From the NCBI GenBank assembly GCA_002391225.1, contig DGRV01000029.1, forward strand, positions 35,861-90,435: a stretch of DNA of 54,575 bases, read 5' to 3'. This document shows positions 34,358 through 43,569 of the stretch, in pieces; the first letter of the stretch is position 1; every line of letters starts with the position of its first letter. Made by a program: the position numbers and the translations under genes. This stretch comes from Christensenella sp. UBA4379. Its GTDB lineage: Bacteria; Bacillota; Clostridia; Christensenellales; Aristaeellaceae. A model generated the notes under the pieces. It worked only from the letters and a program-made list of their open reading frames with translations. It was not told where the DNA came from and did no database searches.

Positions 34358-35548
34358 ATGGCGCAAGATGTCCTGCAAGACAATCAGCTGTTATTTGATG
34401 TAATTAAAAAAGTTCTCTGGGATACTGGCTCTCCATCCGCAGACGAAGCGGTCTTCCAAGAAATGAAAACGCAGGCGATTGCTTTGCTGACAGGGCCTGT
34501 CCTGATGGATTTAGGTCTTTCTGAGGAATTGTTCCAGGCGTGGGAAAAATATAATATTATGGCGCTTGCACGTTATCAGAAATGCATCAGAGCTCAGGCT
34601 GCACTCCCGATTACTGTGCCGTATGTGATCCTAAAAGGTACTTCAGCCGCTCAGTATTACCCGTATCCGGAATACCGAATGCTTGGCGATATCGATGTTA
34701 TGGCCAGCCACGAGAATTATCGGAAGGTCTGTGAAATGCTGCTACTGCATGGATATGAGGAACATACCAATGCTGTGGATCAATATCTGGACCGGCACCG
34801 GGGCTTTACAAAAAACGGTATTTTGATTGAGGTTCATTCGTTTTATGGATTACGGGATGATAAGGAAGAAGTAAAGGCACTGGATGACTTCATTATTGAT
34901 AATATCAGCGAGAGCCATGTTCTGCCTGATTTGATCAATGGCTTAACATTGATTGAGCACATTAATCATCATATGGAAAGCGGACTTGGACTGCGTCAGG
35001 TGATTGACTGGATGATGTTCGTTCATCAATGCCTTCCTGATGATCGATGGCCAGAGTTCGAGAAGATGGCTGAAAAAACAGGGCATGTGAGATTGGCGAA
35101 GACGGTGACCCGGATGTGTGAAATCTATCTCGGGCTTCCTGAACATCAGTGGTGCGCTCAGATAGACGACAGTTTATGCGCGGATTTTATGGATTACCTC
35201 CTTTCATGCGGCAACTTTGGCAGGAAAAAGGAAAGAGACAGTCAGACCAGCGAATTTCTGCTGTCAACCCCTTCCTTAAAGGCGAAAATCATAACACTAA
35301 AGCAACGCGGCGTGATGACTTGGAAGCTGGCTCAGAAATACCCTGCCCTTCGTTCCGTGGCGTGGCTCTATCAGGCGGGAAGATATTTGATAAAGGGATT
35401 GTTCAGAAGAAACCCGATTAAGAAATTCAAAGCGGAATTTCAAAGCAGCAGAAAGAGCAATGAACTATTTGACGCGATTGGTGTGTCAAGAGAGAAAAAG
35501 GGCCGTGTTACTTACCAGAATGGTCAATACCTGACGAATAAGCACTAA
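34358..35548 (+). CDS. PF14907-type nucleotidyltransferase-fold protein, copy 1
   Basis: This 396-residue protein carries a polymerase-beta-like catalytic pattern: LKGTSAA followed about a dozen residues later by GDIDVM, then IEVHSFYG with a third acidic residue. Family members (I recall PF14907) accompany lasso peptides and other peptide-modification clusters as well as polysaccharide loci; their reactions are mostly unknown. GGGAG seven bases upstream supports ATG 34358. A second, clearly homologous copy is at 42276, beside a double-glycine-leader peptide. The C-terminal half is helical and ends in a basic stretch. It may transfer a nucleotidyl or phosphoryl group to a peptide or glycan intermediate. 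Confidence 0.8.
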   Translation: MAQDVLQDNQLLFDVIKKVLWDTGSPSADEAVFQEMKTQAIALLTGPVLMDLGLSEELFQAWEKYNIMALARYQKCIRAQAALPITVPYVILKGTSAAQYYPYPEYRMLGDIDVMASHENYRKVCEMLLLHGYEEHTNAVDQYLDRHRGFTKNGILIEVHSFYGLRDDKEEVKALDDFIIDNISESHVLPDLINGLTLIEHINHHMESGLGLRQVIDWMMFVHQCLPDDRWPEFEKMAEKTGHVRLAKTVTRMCEIYLGLPEHQWCAQIDDSLCADFMDYLLSCGNFGRKKERDSQTSEFLLSTPSLKAKIITLKQRGVMTWKLAQKYPALRSVAWLYQAGRYLIKGLFRRNPIKKFKAEFQSSRKSNELFDAIGVSREKKGRVTYQNGQYLTNKH

Positions 35549-35569
35549 GAGTAGGATGAGGTCAGACAC

Positions 35570-36664
35570 ATGGAGAAAAAATCTATGTCGGTCGCAGTCT
35601 CTGTTATTGTTCCGGTTTATAATACAGAACGTTATCTGAATCAATGTGTCGAGTCTTTGATTCATCAAACCTTAGAGAATGTTGAATTTATCTTTGTGGA
35701 TGACGGTTCCACGGACGGTTCTGTAGATATTCTGAAGCAGTATCAGGAAAAAGACAGTCGAATCAAAATCCTTCAGCAGAAGAATCTTTATGCTGGTGTT
35801 GCCAGAAATCACGGCCTGGAACAGGCTACCGGAAAGTACATTATTTTTTTGGATTCTGACGATTTTTTTGATCCGGATATGCTGCGGAACACATACCGCT
35901 GCGCAGAAAAGAATCAGGCTGAAATTGTTATCTTTGGCTTTAGAAAATATGATGACAGCTTGAAGCAGTTCAAACATGCGTCGCTGTTCTGGGGACGCCA
36001 CATTCCAAAGGGCGTTTTTTCTGCTGAAGACGTAGGAGAGCAGTTTTTCTGGAAGTGTCCTGCTTTTCCGTGGAATAAGCTCTTTCTTAAAAGCTTTGTT
36101 GATAAACATCATTTGCGCTTTGAAGCGGTGAGAAAATGCAATGATGCTTATTTTGTTTGTATGGCGATCGCTCTGGCCGAAAGAATGGTTTTTCTTGATA
36201 AAAATTATGTTAATTATCGTATCGGCAATCAGGGAAGCCTGCAGGGAGCAAGCAATCTGGACAGAGAATCGTTTGTGAATTGCTGCATTTCCATAAAGAA
36301 AGGGCTGACAGAAGCCGGCAAATATCATGGGGCGATTAGACAGTCAGCGATCGGCATGGCGCAGGGAAACGTGACATTGGGGATGGAACCTCCCTTTACA
36401 CAGGAAACGCTGGAAGCATTTTATCAGTATACGAAAGATCATCTGATTCCGGATCTGTTTGACACTCCCTCTGATTTTGAGCAAAGCTTTAGCGTGAAAA
36501 ACATTTACGAAAGCCGGGACTTCAGCGATTTTTTATGCAGACAGCTGCAGTCTGAAAAAGAGGATAAGAAAAACAACTATATCCCAGTTTCAAACCCGGC
36601 AGTTCGCGTTGGCAGAAGCTTACTTGCTTTGCCGCTTGAAATCCTGAGTGTTTTTAAAAGATAA
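35570..36664 (+). CDS. Glycosyltransferase family 2
   Basis: A third GT-A glycosyltransferase (364 residues): SVIVPVYNTERYL, VDDGSTDGS, VARNHGLEQATG and LDSDDFFD, with KCPAFPWNKLF on the acceptor side. The ~100 C-terminal residues after the catalytic domain are predicted helical and end in a short hydrophobic, basic tail that may touch the membrane. It lies 21 bases after the nucleotidyltransferase-like gene and precedes the flippase. Confidence 0.92.
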   Translation: MEKKSMSVAVSVIVPVYNTERYLNQCVESLIHQTLENVEFIFVDDGSTDGSVDILKQYQEKDSRIKILQQKNLYAGVARNHGLEQATGKYIIFLDSDDFFDPDMLRNTYRCAEKNQAEIVIFGFRKYDDSLKQFKHASLFWGRHIPKGVFSAEDVGEQFFWKCPAFPWNKLFLKSFVDKHHLRFEAVRKCNDAYFVCMAIALAERMVFLDKNYVNYRIGNQGSLQGASNLDRESFVNCCISIKKGLTEAGKYHGAIRQSAIGMAQGNVTLGMEPPFTQETLEAFYQYTKDHLIPDLFDTPSDFEQSFSVKNIYESRDFSDFLCRQLQSEKEDKKNNYIPVSNPAVRVGRSLLALPLEILSVFKR

Positions 36665-36750
36665 CGCAGGTTTTTCCCGCCTATCCACTATTGTTTCTTC
36701 ATGATTAACGAAGAAGACAGGAAAGTTTATCAAAGGATCGAATACGAGTA

Positions 36751-38283
36751 ATGCAGATTGACGTCATTCAAAATGGAAAGAAAAATCTGATTGCGGGCTT
36801 CGCCAATAAGATCATACTCCTGATCTGCCCCTTCATTGAAAAAACAGTCATCCAATATACGCTTGGAGCCCAATACCTGGGGCTTGGAAGTCTGTTTTCG
36901 GCGATTTTGTCTGTTCTGAGCATTACAGAGCTTGGTTTCAGCACCGCGGTTGTTTATCATATGTATAAGCCGGCATCAGAGGGCGATACTGCCAAAATCA
37001 ATGCTTTGCTTGCCTATTACAAAAAGGCGTACCGGGTGATCGGGCTTACCATATTGGGAGTGGGCCTTGCAATCACCCCGTTTCTTGGGCACCTGATCAA
37101 AGGCTCTTACCCGGAAGAAATCAATCTGACAGCGGTTTATCTGGTTTATCTGGCAAATACGGTGGTCAGCTATTTCCTATATTCCTATCTTGAGTCGATT
37201 CTTGTGGTTTATCAGCAAGGAAACATCAAAAGCACGATCAATTCCTTCGTCAGGCTGATGCTTTTGATCTGCCAGGTTCTGGCCCTGCTACTGACCAAGA
37301 ATTATTATTGTTTTGCTGTTCTGATGCCTCTGTTTACTGTCGTTACCAATCTTTGGACCGCGTGGAGGGTTCATCAACTTTATCCGCAGTACCATGCGGA
37401 AGGAAAACTGTCAACCGAAGAGCTAGGCTCCATCAGGAAGGTGGTAGCCGGGACATTTGTCCAGCGGGCATGCATTGTTACCAGAAACTCTCTTGACAGC
37501 ATTTGCATTTCCGCCTATTTAGGGCTGACAATGACGGCCATTTATAATAACTATTATACCGTGTTGGCAGGGATTATTGCATTCGTCAACATTGTCAGCG
37601 CTTCTTTTATGGGCGGAATTGGGAATCATGTCGCAACCAGGAGTGTAGAAGAAAATTACGAGGAGATGAAAAAACTCGATTTTGTGTATTTGTGGCTGGG
37701 CGGATGGTGCACCGTATGCCTGCTGTGCCTGTTCCAGCCGTTTATGCAGCTTTGGATGGGGCCTGAAATGATGCTGCCGTTTCCTGTGGTCTGCTTGCTA
37801 TGCCTATATTTCTATCTTCTTAGGCTGGGAGAAATCCGGTATTTGTACACCTCTGCAAACGGTCTTTGGTGGGAACAAAGGCATCGCGCCATCGCGGAGA
37901 CGGCCATGAATCTGGTACTGAATATTGTGCTGGGTAAACTGTTTGGCGTATATGGTATCGTCATTGCGACGATTATCTCGCTGTTTCTATGCAATTATCT
38001 TTGGTCTGTGAGTATAGTGTTCAAGCACTATTTTTCGATGGAGCGTATAAAGGACTATTACTTGTATCAGGGAAAACAGAGCCTGCTGGTATTAATAGCC
38101 TGCCTCATTACATATGGGATCTGCGCGGCGATTCCCTTGAGCGGGCTGCTGGCGCAGCTGATCGTCAGAGCATTGATCTGCATAACGGTACCGAACGCTC
38201 TGTTCTACTTAGTATACCGAAAAACTAAAAGGTTCCTTTACGCTAAAAACAAGATATTCGGCCGGATTCGCCGGCTGGTATAA
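36751..38283 (+). CDS. Wzx-type lipid-linked oligosaccharide flippase
   Basis: A 510-residue membrane protein with about twelve to fourteen hydrophobic segments, of the MOP superfamily. KKNLIAGFANKI near the start, YTLGAQYLGLGSLFSAIL and the later ANGLWWEQRHRAI region resemble polysaccharide flippases of Bacillota. It should turn the undecaprenyl-linked repeat unit to the outer face for the EpsG-like polymerase. The start has GGATCG at a modest distance; a stronger alternative was not seen. It is the last gene before a new promoter. Confidence 0.9.
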   Translation: MQIDVIQNGKKNLIAGFANKIILLICPFIEKTVIQYTLGAQYLGLGSLFSAILSVLSITELGFSTAVVYHMYKPASEGDTAKINALLAYYKKAYRVIGLTILGVGLAITPFLGHLIKGSYPEEINLTAVYLVYLANTVVSYFLYSYLESILVVYQQGNIKSTINSFVRLMLLICQVLALLLTKNYYCFAVLMPLFTVVTNLWTAWRVHQLYPQYHAEGKLSTEELGSIRKVVAGTFVQRACIVTRNSLDSICISAYLGLTMTAIYNNYYTVLAGIIAFVNIVSASFMGGIGNHVATRSVEENYEEMKKLDFVYLWLGGWCTVCLLCLFQPFMQLWMGPEMMLPFPVVCLLCLYFYLLRLGEIRYLYTSANGLWWEQRHRAIAETAMNLVLNIVLGKLFGVYGIVIATIISLFLCNYLWSVSIVFKHYFSMERIKDYYLYQGKQSLLVLIACLITYGICAAIPLSGLLAQLIVRALICITVPNALFYLVYRKTKRFLYAKNKIFGRIRRLV

Positions 38284-38303
38284 CGCCGGATTCTTCCCTC
38301 AGG

Positions 38304-38364
38304 CTGCGTTCAGCGTAAAAAGTCTCTACAGGTTACGCAGCTGCAAAGGAACGTTTCGTTTTTT
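38304..38364 (+). terminator. Possible terminator after the flippase gene
   Basis: GCTGCGT and ACGCAGC arms with an inner GCGTAA/TTACGC pair lie downstream of the flippase stop. A separate short AACG/CGTT stem runs into seven T (about 38358-38365). The fold is imperfect, so the call is tentative, but a boundary fits the strong promoter just after. Confidence 0.4.
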
Positions 38365-38374
38365 TGGTAATAAA

Positions 38375-38403
38375 TTGACATCTTTATCCTGTTTGTATAT
38401 AAT
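38375..38403 (+). promoter_or_regulatory. Strong internal promoter starting the second part of the locus
   Basis: A consensus TTGACA (38375-38380) and consensus TATAAT (38398-38403) are exactly 17 bases apart, 44 bases before the acyltransferase gene. It allows expression independent of the LoaP-controlled operon. Confidence 0.9.
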
Positions 38404-38447
38404 AAGCCATGCAGGAAAAGCATTTTACTTGAAAGGAATGTGAGCGG

Positions 38448-39482
38448 ATGCCGTCGCAACCTGTTCACGATCAGAGTCATCACGCGGTATCCAGAATCGG
38501 GTACATTGATTTCCTCAAAGTCATTGGCCTGACGGGCATCGTTGCCGCTCATACTGGCCCCCCTGGTTGGGTGATCATGCTTCGATGCTTTGATGTGCCC
38601 CTGATGGTGATCCTGTCAGCCATGCTGGGGGAGAGGGCTTACAGCCGGCGGCTGGAAGCCGGAAAGCCGCTTCAGGGTTACTATCTGTCCCGGGTGAAGC
38701 GTTTGGTTTTTCCGACGTGGGTTTTCCTTGCTTTTTATTTTCTAATCCGATTTATTTCGGAAGGAGAAGCGCGTTCATTTCGGTATTATGCTGCTTCCTT
38801 TCTTCTGACGCAGTATGGCATCAAATACGTGTGGGTCATTCTGATCTATCTGTATAGCGCCCTGATGATTCCTTTTTTCTGTCGCTTCGGGCAGAAGCGG
38901 TGGATCTGGGCCGGTGTCGCCGCCGCATATGCGCTGTATGAGCTGGCCTACCATCTGAAAATCGGAACCGAGAGTAAGCTGCTCATGATCACGTTTTATG
39001 ATTTCGTTCCCTATGCCGTGGGATTAACGTATCTTGGTTTTTTAGCTAATCGGCTGTCCCGGCAGAAGCATCTGTGGGTGGCTGCGGGGGCGCTGGCGGT
39101 TTTCGTGGGGATGGCGGTTTATTACCGCCTGACGCAGGGGTCGTTTCAGTCGGTACAGAACGCGAAATATCCTGCGCGCCTCTATTATCTTTCTTATGGG
39201 GTCGGCTGCTCATTCGCCCTGTTGTCCTTCTGTGAGAGAGTCCGTCTCCGGCTGTATGAATCCAAACTGGTTCGCTTTATTTCTTCCCACAGTCTGTGGT
39301 TGTACCTTTGGCATATTCTGGTGCTGGATGTATACAGTGTACTCCGTTTTCCGGAAAACTGGGTGGTCAAGTGGTTGACGGTGTTCGCGGCCTCCGTATT
39401 GATTGTCTATCTGATCAATTTGGGGTTGGAAGCCGTTGAAAAAAGAAAGCGACTCAAATGGCTGTGGGTGCTCAGGGGATAA
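38448..39482 (+). CDS. Acyltransferase family 3 membrane protein (predicted glycan O-acyltransferase)
   Basis: A 344-residue protein with about ten membrane segments. RIGYIDFLKVIGLTGIV followed by AAHTG contains the arginine and histidine positions characteristic of acyltransferase_3 proteins, which move acetyl or succinyl groups onto surface glycans. FDVPLMVILSA and the late WLYLWHILVLD segment also fit. An esterase gene follows 51 bases downstream, suggesting that acylation of the polymer is both added and trimmed. AAAGGAATGTGAG precedes ATG 38448. Confidence 0.85.
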   Translation: MPSQPVHDQSHHAVSRIGYIDFLKVIGLTGIVAAHTGPPGWVIMLRCFDVPLMVILSAMLGERAYSRRLEAGKPLQGYYLSRVKRLVFPTWVFLAFYFLIRFISEGEARSFRYYAASFLLTQYGIKYVWVILIYLYSALMIPFFCRFGQKRWIWAGVAAAYALYELAYHLKIGTESKLLMITFYDFVPYAVGLTYLGFLANRLSRQKHLWVAAGALAVFVGMAVYYRLTQGSFQSVQNAKYPARLYYLSYGVGCSFALLSFCERVRLRLYESKLVRFISSHSLWLYLWHILVLDVYSVLRFPENWVVKWLTVFAASVLIVYLINLGLEAVEKRKRLKWLWVLRG

Positions 39483-39533
39483 TCGACTGGTTCAGTTTGA
39501 AAGTTCATTGATTTATATTTCAGGAGGTTTGCT

Positions 39534-41729
39534 ATGAAAAACGCTCAAAAGACCGTTCCGCTTCGCGTGCTGATGCTTCTGTCCGTCTGCGTGATGCTCT
39601 TTGCTGCGATTCCGGTGCTGTCTGCCGCTGAGGAAGTGTCAGACGAGAATCTGTTTAATATGAATGACCCCAATTTCACTGAGGGCTATAACTTTATTGA
39701 GTCTACCGGTGATATTACAGATGAAGAGCACAGCTTTATGACTGGCTATATTCCTGTATCTCCTGGAGATATCATGCAGCTGAATCTTCATAGCACGCAA
39801 AACTCCCGCTTTGTCAAGTATGCCCTGTTCGATGAAAACAGGGATTGGACATCGACCTTTAAAAGCTTCGACCTGACTGAACTGACGGTGCGTATTTTTG
39901 ATCCTGGCTATATTCGTTTTTCCGTATACGGGCAGGAATATGAGAAAACCATTACGATCTATCGCACAAAAGGCCGTACCGCGGCAGAAGATGAGAACGA
40001 CGATACCATCGTGGTCTCTCAGCAGAATGAAAACGTGATGGTTCAGACCACAAAGGAAGACCGGTCTGAAGACTGGGTCGATGTTCTGGACCGTCAGGAT
40101 CCTGATTTCCAGGATAGGAAAAACTATGTATTTGAGACCAGCGAAATTGTGGATGAATACAACAGCTTTATCAGCGGTTTTATCCCGGTACAGAAAGGCG
40201 ATTCAATCGTGCTGGATCTGAACAGCACCATGACCTCACCGTTCGTCAAATATGCGTTGTATAATCAGAAAAAGCAGTGGCAGAAGACGGTGAAACTGCT
40301 GGATGTGGCTGATTTGGTGGTTTCCATCACGGAACCTGGGTTTATCCGCATTTCCATCAACAACCGTATGTTTATCAACATGGCTTCCATCTACCGTCGT
40401 TCCGCTACTACTCTGTATGCGGATCAGCAGATCAGTAAGGTCATTCTTCCGGCCATTTCGGTCGTGAATGGTAACCGAGTCGCATTCAACAAAAACTATC
40501 TGTCCTCTGAAACGATTGACCTGTTTGACAAGAATGACCCGGATTTTGTAATGAATAAGGGCTATCGTCAGCTGACGGGAGATATTGTGGACGACGAAGG
40601 CTCTTTCATGAGCGGCTTCATCCCAGTGGTCAGCGGCCAGGTCGTGGTGGTGAGCATCACAAAGTCTTCCCAGTTTGCCAAATATGTGCTGTTTGACCAG
40701 AACATGAACTGGATCAGCACCTCCCGTGTGGATCACCCGACCATGCTCGTCGTTCCGATCACGGAAACCGGTTATTTCCGATTCCACGGCCACGACAACG
40801 CAATCAACGGAACCAGCATCATGATTCCTACGGTAACCAAGCTGGACATTAACTCAATTTCCGATAACCTGGCGGACAGGCTCCAGCGTTTGGAAGTGGC
40901 CGTTCCTTCCAGCAAGCAGGTGGATGTGATGATGTTCATGGGACAGTCCAACATGGCTGGCAGGGGAGAGATGACGGAAGACCATCCTGAAGATGCCCCG
41001 GCAGTGATTGATGGGGCCGGTTGGGAATTCCGGGCCATCACGGATCCTACGAAGCTGTACCCGATTGATAAAACCTTCGGTGTATCGGAGAACGTGACCG
41101 ACGCGATCGACGACAGAAAGCAGAAGACGGGCGGTCTGGTGCCTTCCTTCGTCAACGCTTATTATACTCACAACGGTCAGGTGCCGGTGGTTTGTGTTTC
41201 TGCCAGTGAAGGCGCCACCTCTTTGGCTGACTGGCAGCCGGGAACCCCCCGCCTGGAGGATGCGATCTCCCGTCTGAATGCCTGCGTGAGCTGGCTGGAG
41301 AGCAACGGATACACGATCCGTCATCGCTATATGATCTGGTGCCATGGCGAAACAGATGTAAAGCAGACAGAAGAGTGGTTTAATGAGCAGTTCGGTCATA
41401 TGCTTGACGAGATGCTTTCCTCCGGAATTGAGAAGTGCTTCCTGATCCGTATTGGCAACTCCAATCCTGTTTCAGAGGACTTTGTCAACATGATGGCGTA
41501 TCAGACCCGTTTCTGCAAAGAAAACCGGGATGTGGTCCTGGTATCCATGACGCTGTCGGGTCTCCTGAATAAAGGCATGATGAAGGACGATCTGCATTAT
41601 TATCAGGAAGGCTATAATTTCTGCGGCGAGGATGCCGGCGTCAATGCGGCTTACTATGTGACGACCGGGAAAGAGCCGATGATCTATGACCCGCAGTTCC
41701 AGGAGCTGTACATCTCGGAAGTGAACTGA
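39534..41729 (+). CDS. Secreted SGNH/sialate O-acetylesterase-like protein with three N-terminal repeats
   Basis: The 731-residue product has a signal peptide (about 1-31, ending LSAA) behind AGGAGG. Three repeats of ~100 residues (about 45-145, 187-288, 333-435) share DPxF, SFMxGxIPV, FxKYxLF, W, and a GYIRF-like end; they look like beta-sandwich, possibly glycan-binding modules. The C-terminal esterase domain has FMGQSNMAG with nucleophile Ser472, WCHGETD (602-608) and KDDLH with the Asp/His pair (685/688). That fits the sialate-O-acetylesterase-like (CE6/SASA) group. It probably removes acetyl groups from the secreted polymer or a related glycan. It is placed between the acyltransferase and the leader-peptide gene. 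Confidence 0.87.
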   Translation: MKNAQKTVPLRVLMLLSVCVMLFAAIPVLSAAEEVSDENLFNMNDPNFTEGYNFIESTGDITDEEHSFMTGYIPVSPGDIMQLNLHSTQNSRFVKYALFDENRDWTSTFKSFDLTELTVRIFDPGYIRFSVYGQEYEKTITIYRTKGRTAAEDENDDTIVVSQQNENVMVQTTKEDRSEDWVDVLDRQDPDFQDRKNYVFETSEIVDEYNSFISGFIPVQKGDSIVLDLNSTMTSPFVKYALYNQKKQWQKTVKLLDVADLVVSITEPGFIRISINNRMFINMASIYRRSATTLYADQQISKVILPAISVVNGNRVAFNKNYLSSETIDLFDKNDPDFVMNKGYRQLTGDIVDDEGSFMSGFIPVVSGQVVVVSITKSSQFAKYVLFDQNMNWISTSRVDHPTMLVVPITETGYFRFHGHDNAINGTSIMIPTVTKLDINSISDNLADRLQRLEVAVPSSKQVDVMMFMGQSNMAGRGEMTEDHPEDAPAVIDGAGWEFRAITDPTKLYPIDKTFGVSENVTDAIDDRKQKTGGLVPSFVNAYYTHNGQVPVVCVSASEGATSLADWQPGTPRLEDAISRLNACVSWLESNGYTIRHRYMIWCHGETDVKQTEEWFNEQFGHMLDEMLSSGIEKCFLIRIGNSNPVSEDFVNMMAYQTRFCKENRDVVLVSMTLSGLLNKGMMKDDLHYYQEGYNFCGEDAGVNAAYYVTTGKEPMIYDPQFQELYISEVN

Positions 41730-41889
41730 GTGACCGATCAAAGTGCTGACAGAATTTTTTAAAAAAAAGTTTTATTCTGAACTGCCACCCTGTCATTCCA
41801 TGCGTATCAACCAACGGAAGGCGAAAGATCTTGAATGGTTTTGATATGCCTTCGGAATAAAAAAACAAAAAACAAGGAGGAACAACAAC

Positions 41890-42120
41890 ATGGCGAAACG
41901 GATGCAATTGAACGATAACCAGGCGGAAATGGTAACCGGTGGCGCTTTCAACTTCTACTCCGACGACAAAGGCCAGAAGCTGCTCTATGTGGACGGGATC
42001 GGAACATTCAACTGCAGTGACAGCGCTTCTGCCTGGATTATTTCCCAGATCACGGCGGCGAATGGCTCTGAAGAAACCATCGTGAAGGAAGCTCTGGCCA
42101 AAGGGCTGCTCTGGAAGTAA
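41890..42120 (+). CDS. Small peptide with double-glycine-type leader (candidate modified/exported peptide precursor)
   Basis: The 76-residue peptide has a perfect AAGGAGG (41875-41881) and starts with a leader-like segment ending in GG (MAKRMQLNDNQAEMVTGG, residues 1-18), as in class II bacteriocin and some RiPP precursors. The remaining 58 residues start AFNFYSDDKG, contain one cysteine (GTFNCSDS), and end in a helix-like stretch EETIVKEALAKGLLWK. It matches no bacteriocin family I know and is rather acidic and soluble-looking. The next gene is a PF14907-type protein; a PqqD-like protein and an ABC exporter are 3.5 kb downstream. It may be a peptide substrate of that set. No C39 leader protease is encoded in the window. 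Confidence 0.75.
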   Translation: MAKRMQLNDNQAEMVTGGAFNFYSDDKGQKLLYVDGIGTFNCSDSASAWIISQITAANGSEETIVKEALAKGLLWK

Positions 42121-42160
42121 TTTCAAAAATCTCTTCAATTTTAGAACCACTGAATGAAAT

Positions 42161-42187
42161 CTGGCGGCTTTATGCCGCCAGGTTTTA
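42161..42187 (+). terminator. Terminator of the leader-peptide gene
   Basis: A 7-bp CTGGCGG/CCGCCAG stem (42161-42167 and 42175-42181) with a short loop is followed by GTTTTAT. It lies 40 bases after the peptide stop. Confidence 0.7.
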
Positions 42188-42244
42188 TACTGATTTACAT
42201 TTGACCCATGCACAGATGCGCATGGGTCAGATGTAAATCAGTAT
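42187..42244. repeat. Long hairpin with 25-bp arms before nucleotidyltransferase copy 2
   Basis: Arms 42187-42211 and 42220-42244 pair along their whole length with a single G-T wobble (42201/42230) and an eight-base loop. There is no T-run after it, so it is not a plain terminator. It sits between the leader-peptide terminator and the next gene and could be an RNA processing or regulatory structure, or the fused ends of a tiny mobile repeat. Confidence 0.8.
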
Positions 42245-42275
42245 TAGTTCTTATCAGAGCTTTATTTTTTTGAAG

Positions 42276-43508
42276 ATGAATAAACATCAAGCAGACGTTT
42301 GTCATGAAAGCTTAAATATGCAGGATTTTCATTTGGAATCCTATCAAAAAGTATTTGACGTGATCAAATGCGCCCTGTGGAATACCGGGAAAGCGTCTGT
42401 GGACCCGGAGGTTTTTCGGGAGCTGAAGCATCATGCCGTCAGTACCCTGCCCGCAGGCGTGCTTTCGTCCCTGACAATGCCGGAAAAGATGCGTGCAGTG
42501 TGGCAGCGGGAGATTTATCAGCAGATTTCCTATAATGTCAACTACCGGCACGAACAGGCAGCCCTGCCCGTTTCGGTACCCTACGTGATTCTGAAGGGTA
42601 CATCAGCAGCAAAATATTATCCCCATCCGGAATACCGCTCGATAGGGGATATCGACATCATGCCGCATCGGAAGGATTACGCCGCCGCCTGCGAGGAACT
42701 GCTTCAAAACGGATACATTGAAAGTACCGGCGAAGTAGCGAGGGACTTCGGCCGGCACAGGCAGTTTAGAAAAAACGACATCGAGATCGAAGTACACTCG
42801 TTTTTTGCGATACAGAACAATCAGGAGCAGGCGGCGCTGCTGGATCAGCTGATTTTGGATCATATCAGCTCTTCCCATGAACTGCCGGACGATATTAACG
42901 GACTGGTGCTTTTGGATCATATCAGCTATCATATGGAAGAAGGCCTGGGGCTGAAGCAGATTATCGACTGGATGATGTATGTGAACCGCTGCCTGCCGGA
43001 CGAAATGTGGCCTTCCTTTCAGGAGATGGCCCGGCGGACAGGTCACGAGCAACTGGCCGTTATCACGACGAGGATGTGCGAAATCTACCTGGGACTTTCT
43101 GAGCATCGCTTCTGCGCCCATGCGGATCCGGCTGTCTGCGAGCGATTTATGGAATATATTCTCCAATGCGGCAATTTTGGCAGAAAACAGAAAGCAGACG
43201 AGGACAGCATGGTCAGCAAAAACTTTTTGACCAGCGCCCGAACTGTCAAAGGGACTTTTCTGTTTCTGCAGAAACGCGGTCTGATCAATTGGAAGGCGGC
43301 AAAGAAATATCCAATTTTGCGTCCGTTTGCCTGGCTTCATCAGGCTTTTCGGTATTTGAGGAAAGGCCTGCGCAGGAAAGGAAACATGGAAAAATTAAAA
43401 ACTGAGCATGAAGTCGCTCTAAGAAGAGACCGACTGTTTGATGCGCTTGGCGTTACCCGGGAAGGAAAAGGCATTGTCCGCTATCAGGACGGGAAATATG
43501 TGAAGTAA
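42276..43508 (+). CDS. PF14907-type nucleotidyltransferase-fold protein, copy 2
   Basis: A close relative of the protein at 34358, with the same landmarks: VPYVILKGTSAAKYYPHPEY, GDIDIM, IEVHSFFA, then HISYHMEEGLGLKQIIDWMM and CGNFGRKQ. Catalytic acidic residues (GDIDIM, IEVH) are kept. The start is uncertain: ATG 42276 (410 residues) has no good ribosome site, while ATG 42318 aligns better with the start of copy 1. It lies downstream of the leader-peptide gene and a strong hairpin, and 61 bases before the EpsC/PglF-like gene. Two copies within 8 kb of one locus suggest two related substrates or two steps. Confidence 0.8.
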   Translation: MNKHQADVCHESLNMQDFHLESYQKVFDVIKCALWNTGKASVDPEVFRELKHHAVSTLPAGVLSSLTMPEKMRAVWQREIYQQISYNVNYRHEQAALPVSVPYVILKGTSAAKYYPHPEYRSIGDIDIMPHRKDYAAACEELLQNGYIESTGEVARDFGRHRQFRKNDIEIEVHSFFAIQNNQEQAALLDQLILDHISSSHELPDDINGLVLLDHISYHMEEGLGLKQIIDWMMYVNRCLPDEMWPSFQEMARRTGHEQLAVITTRMCEIYLGLSEHRFCAHADPAVCERFMEYILQCGNFGRKQKADEDSMVSKNFLTSARTVKGTFLFLQKRGLINWKAAKKYPILRPFAWLHQAFRYLRKGLRRKGNMEKLKTEHEVALRRDRLFDALGVTREGKGIVRYQDGKYVK

Positions 43509-43569
43509 TATCAGTCTGCCGGACACGAAGCGAAACGATCCAATGATTACTTTTTAGGAGAGATGATCT

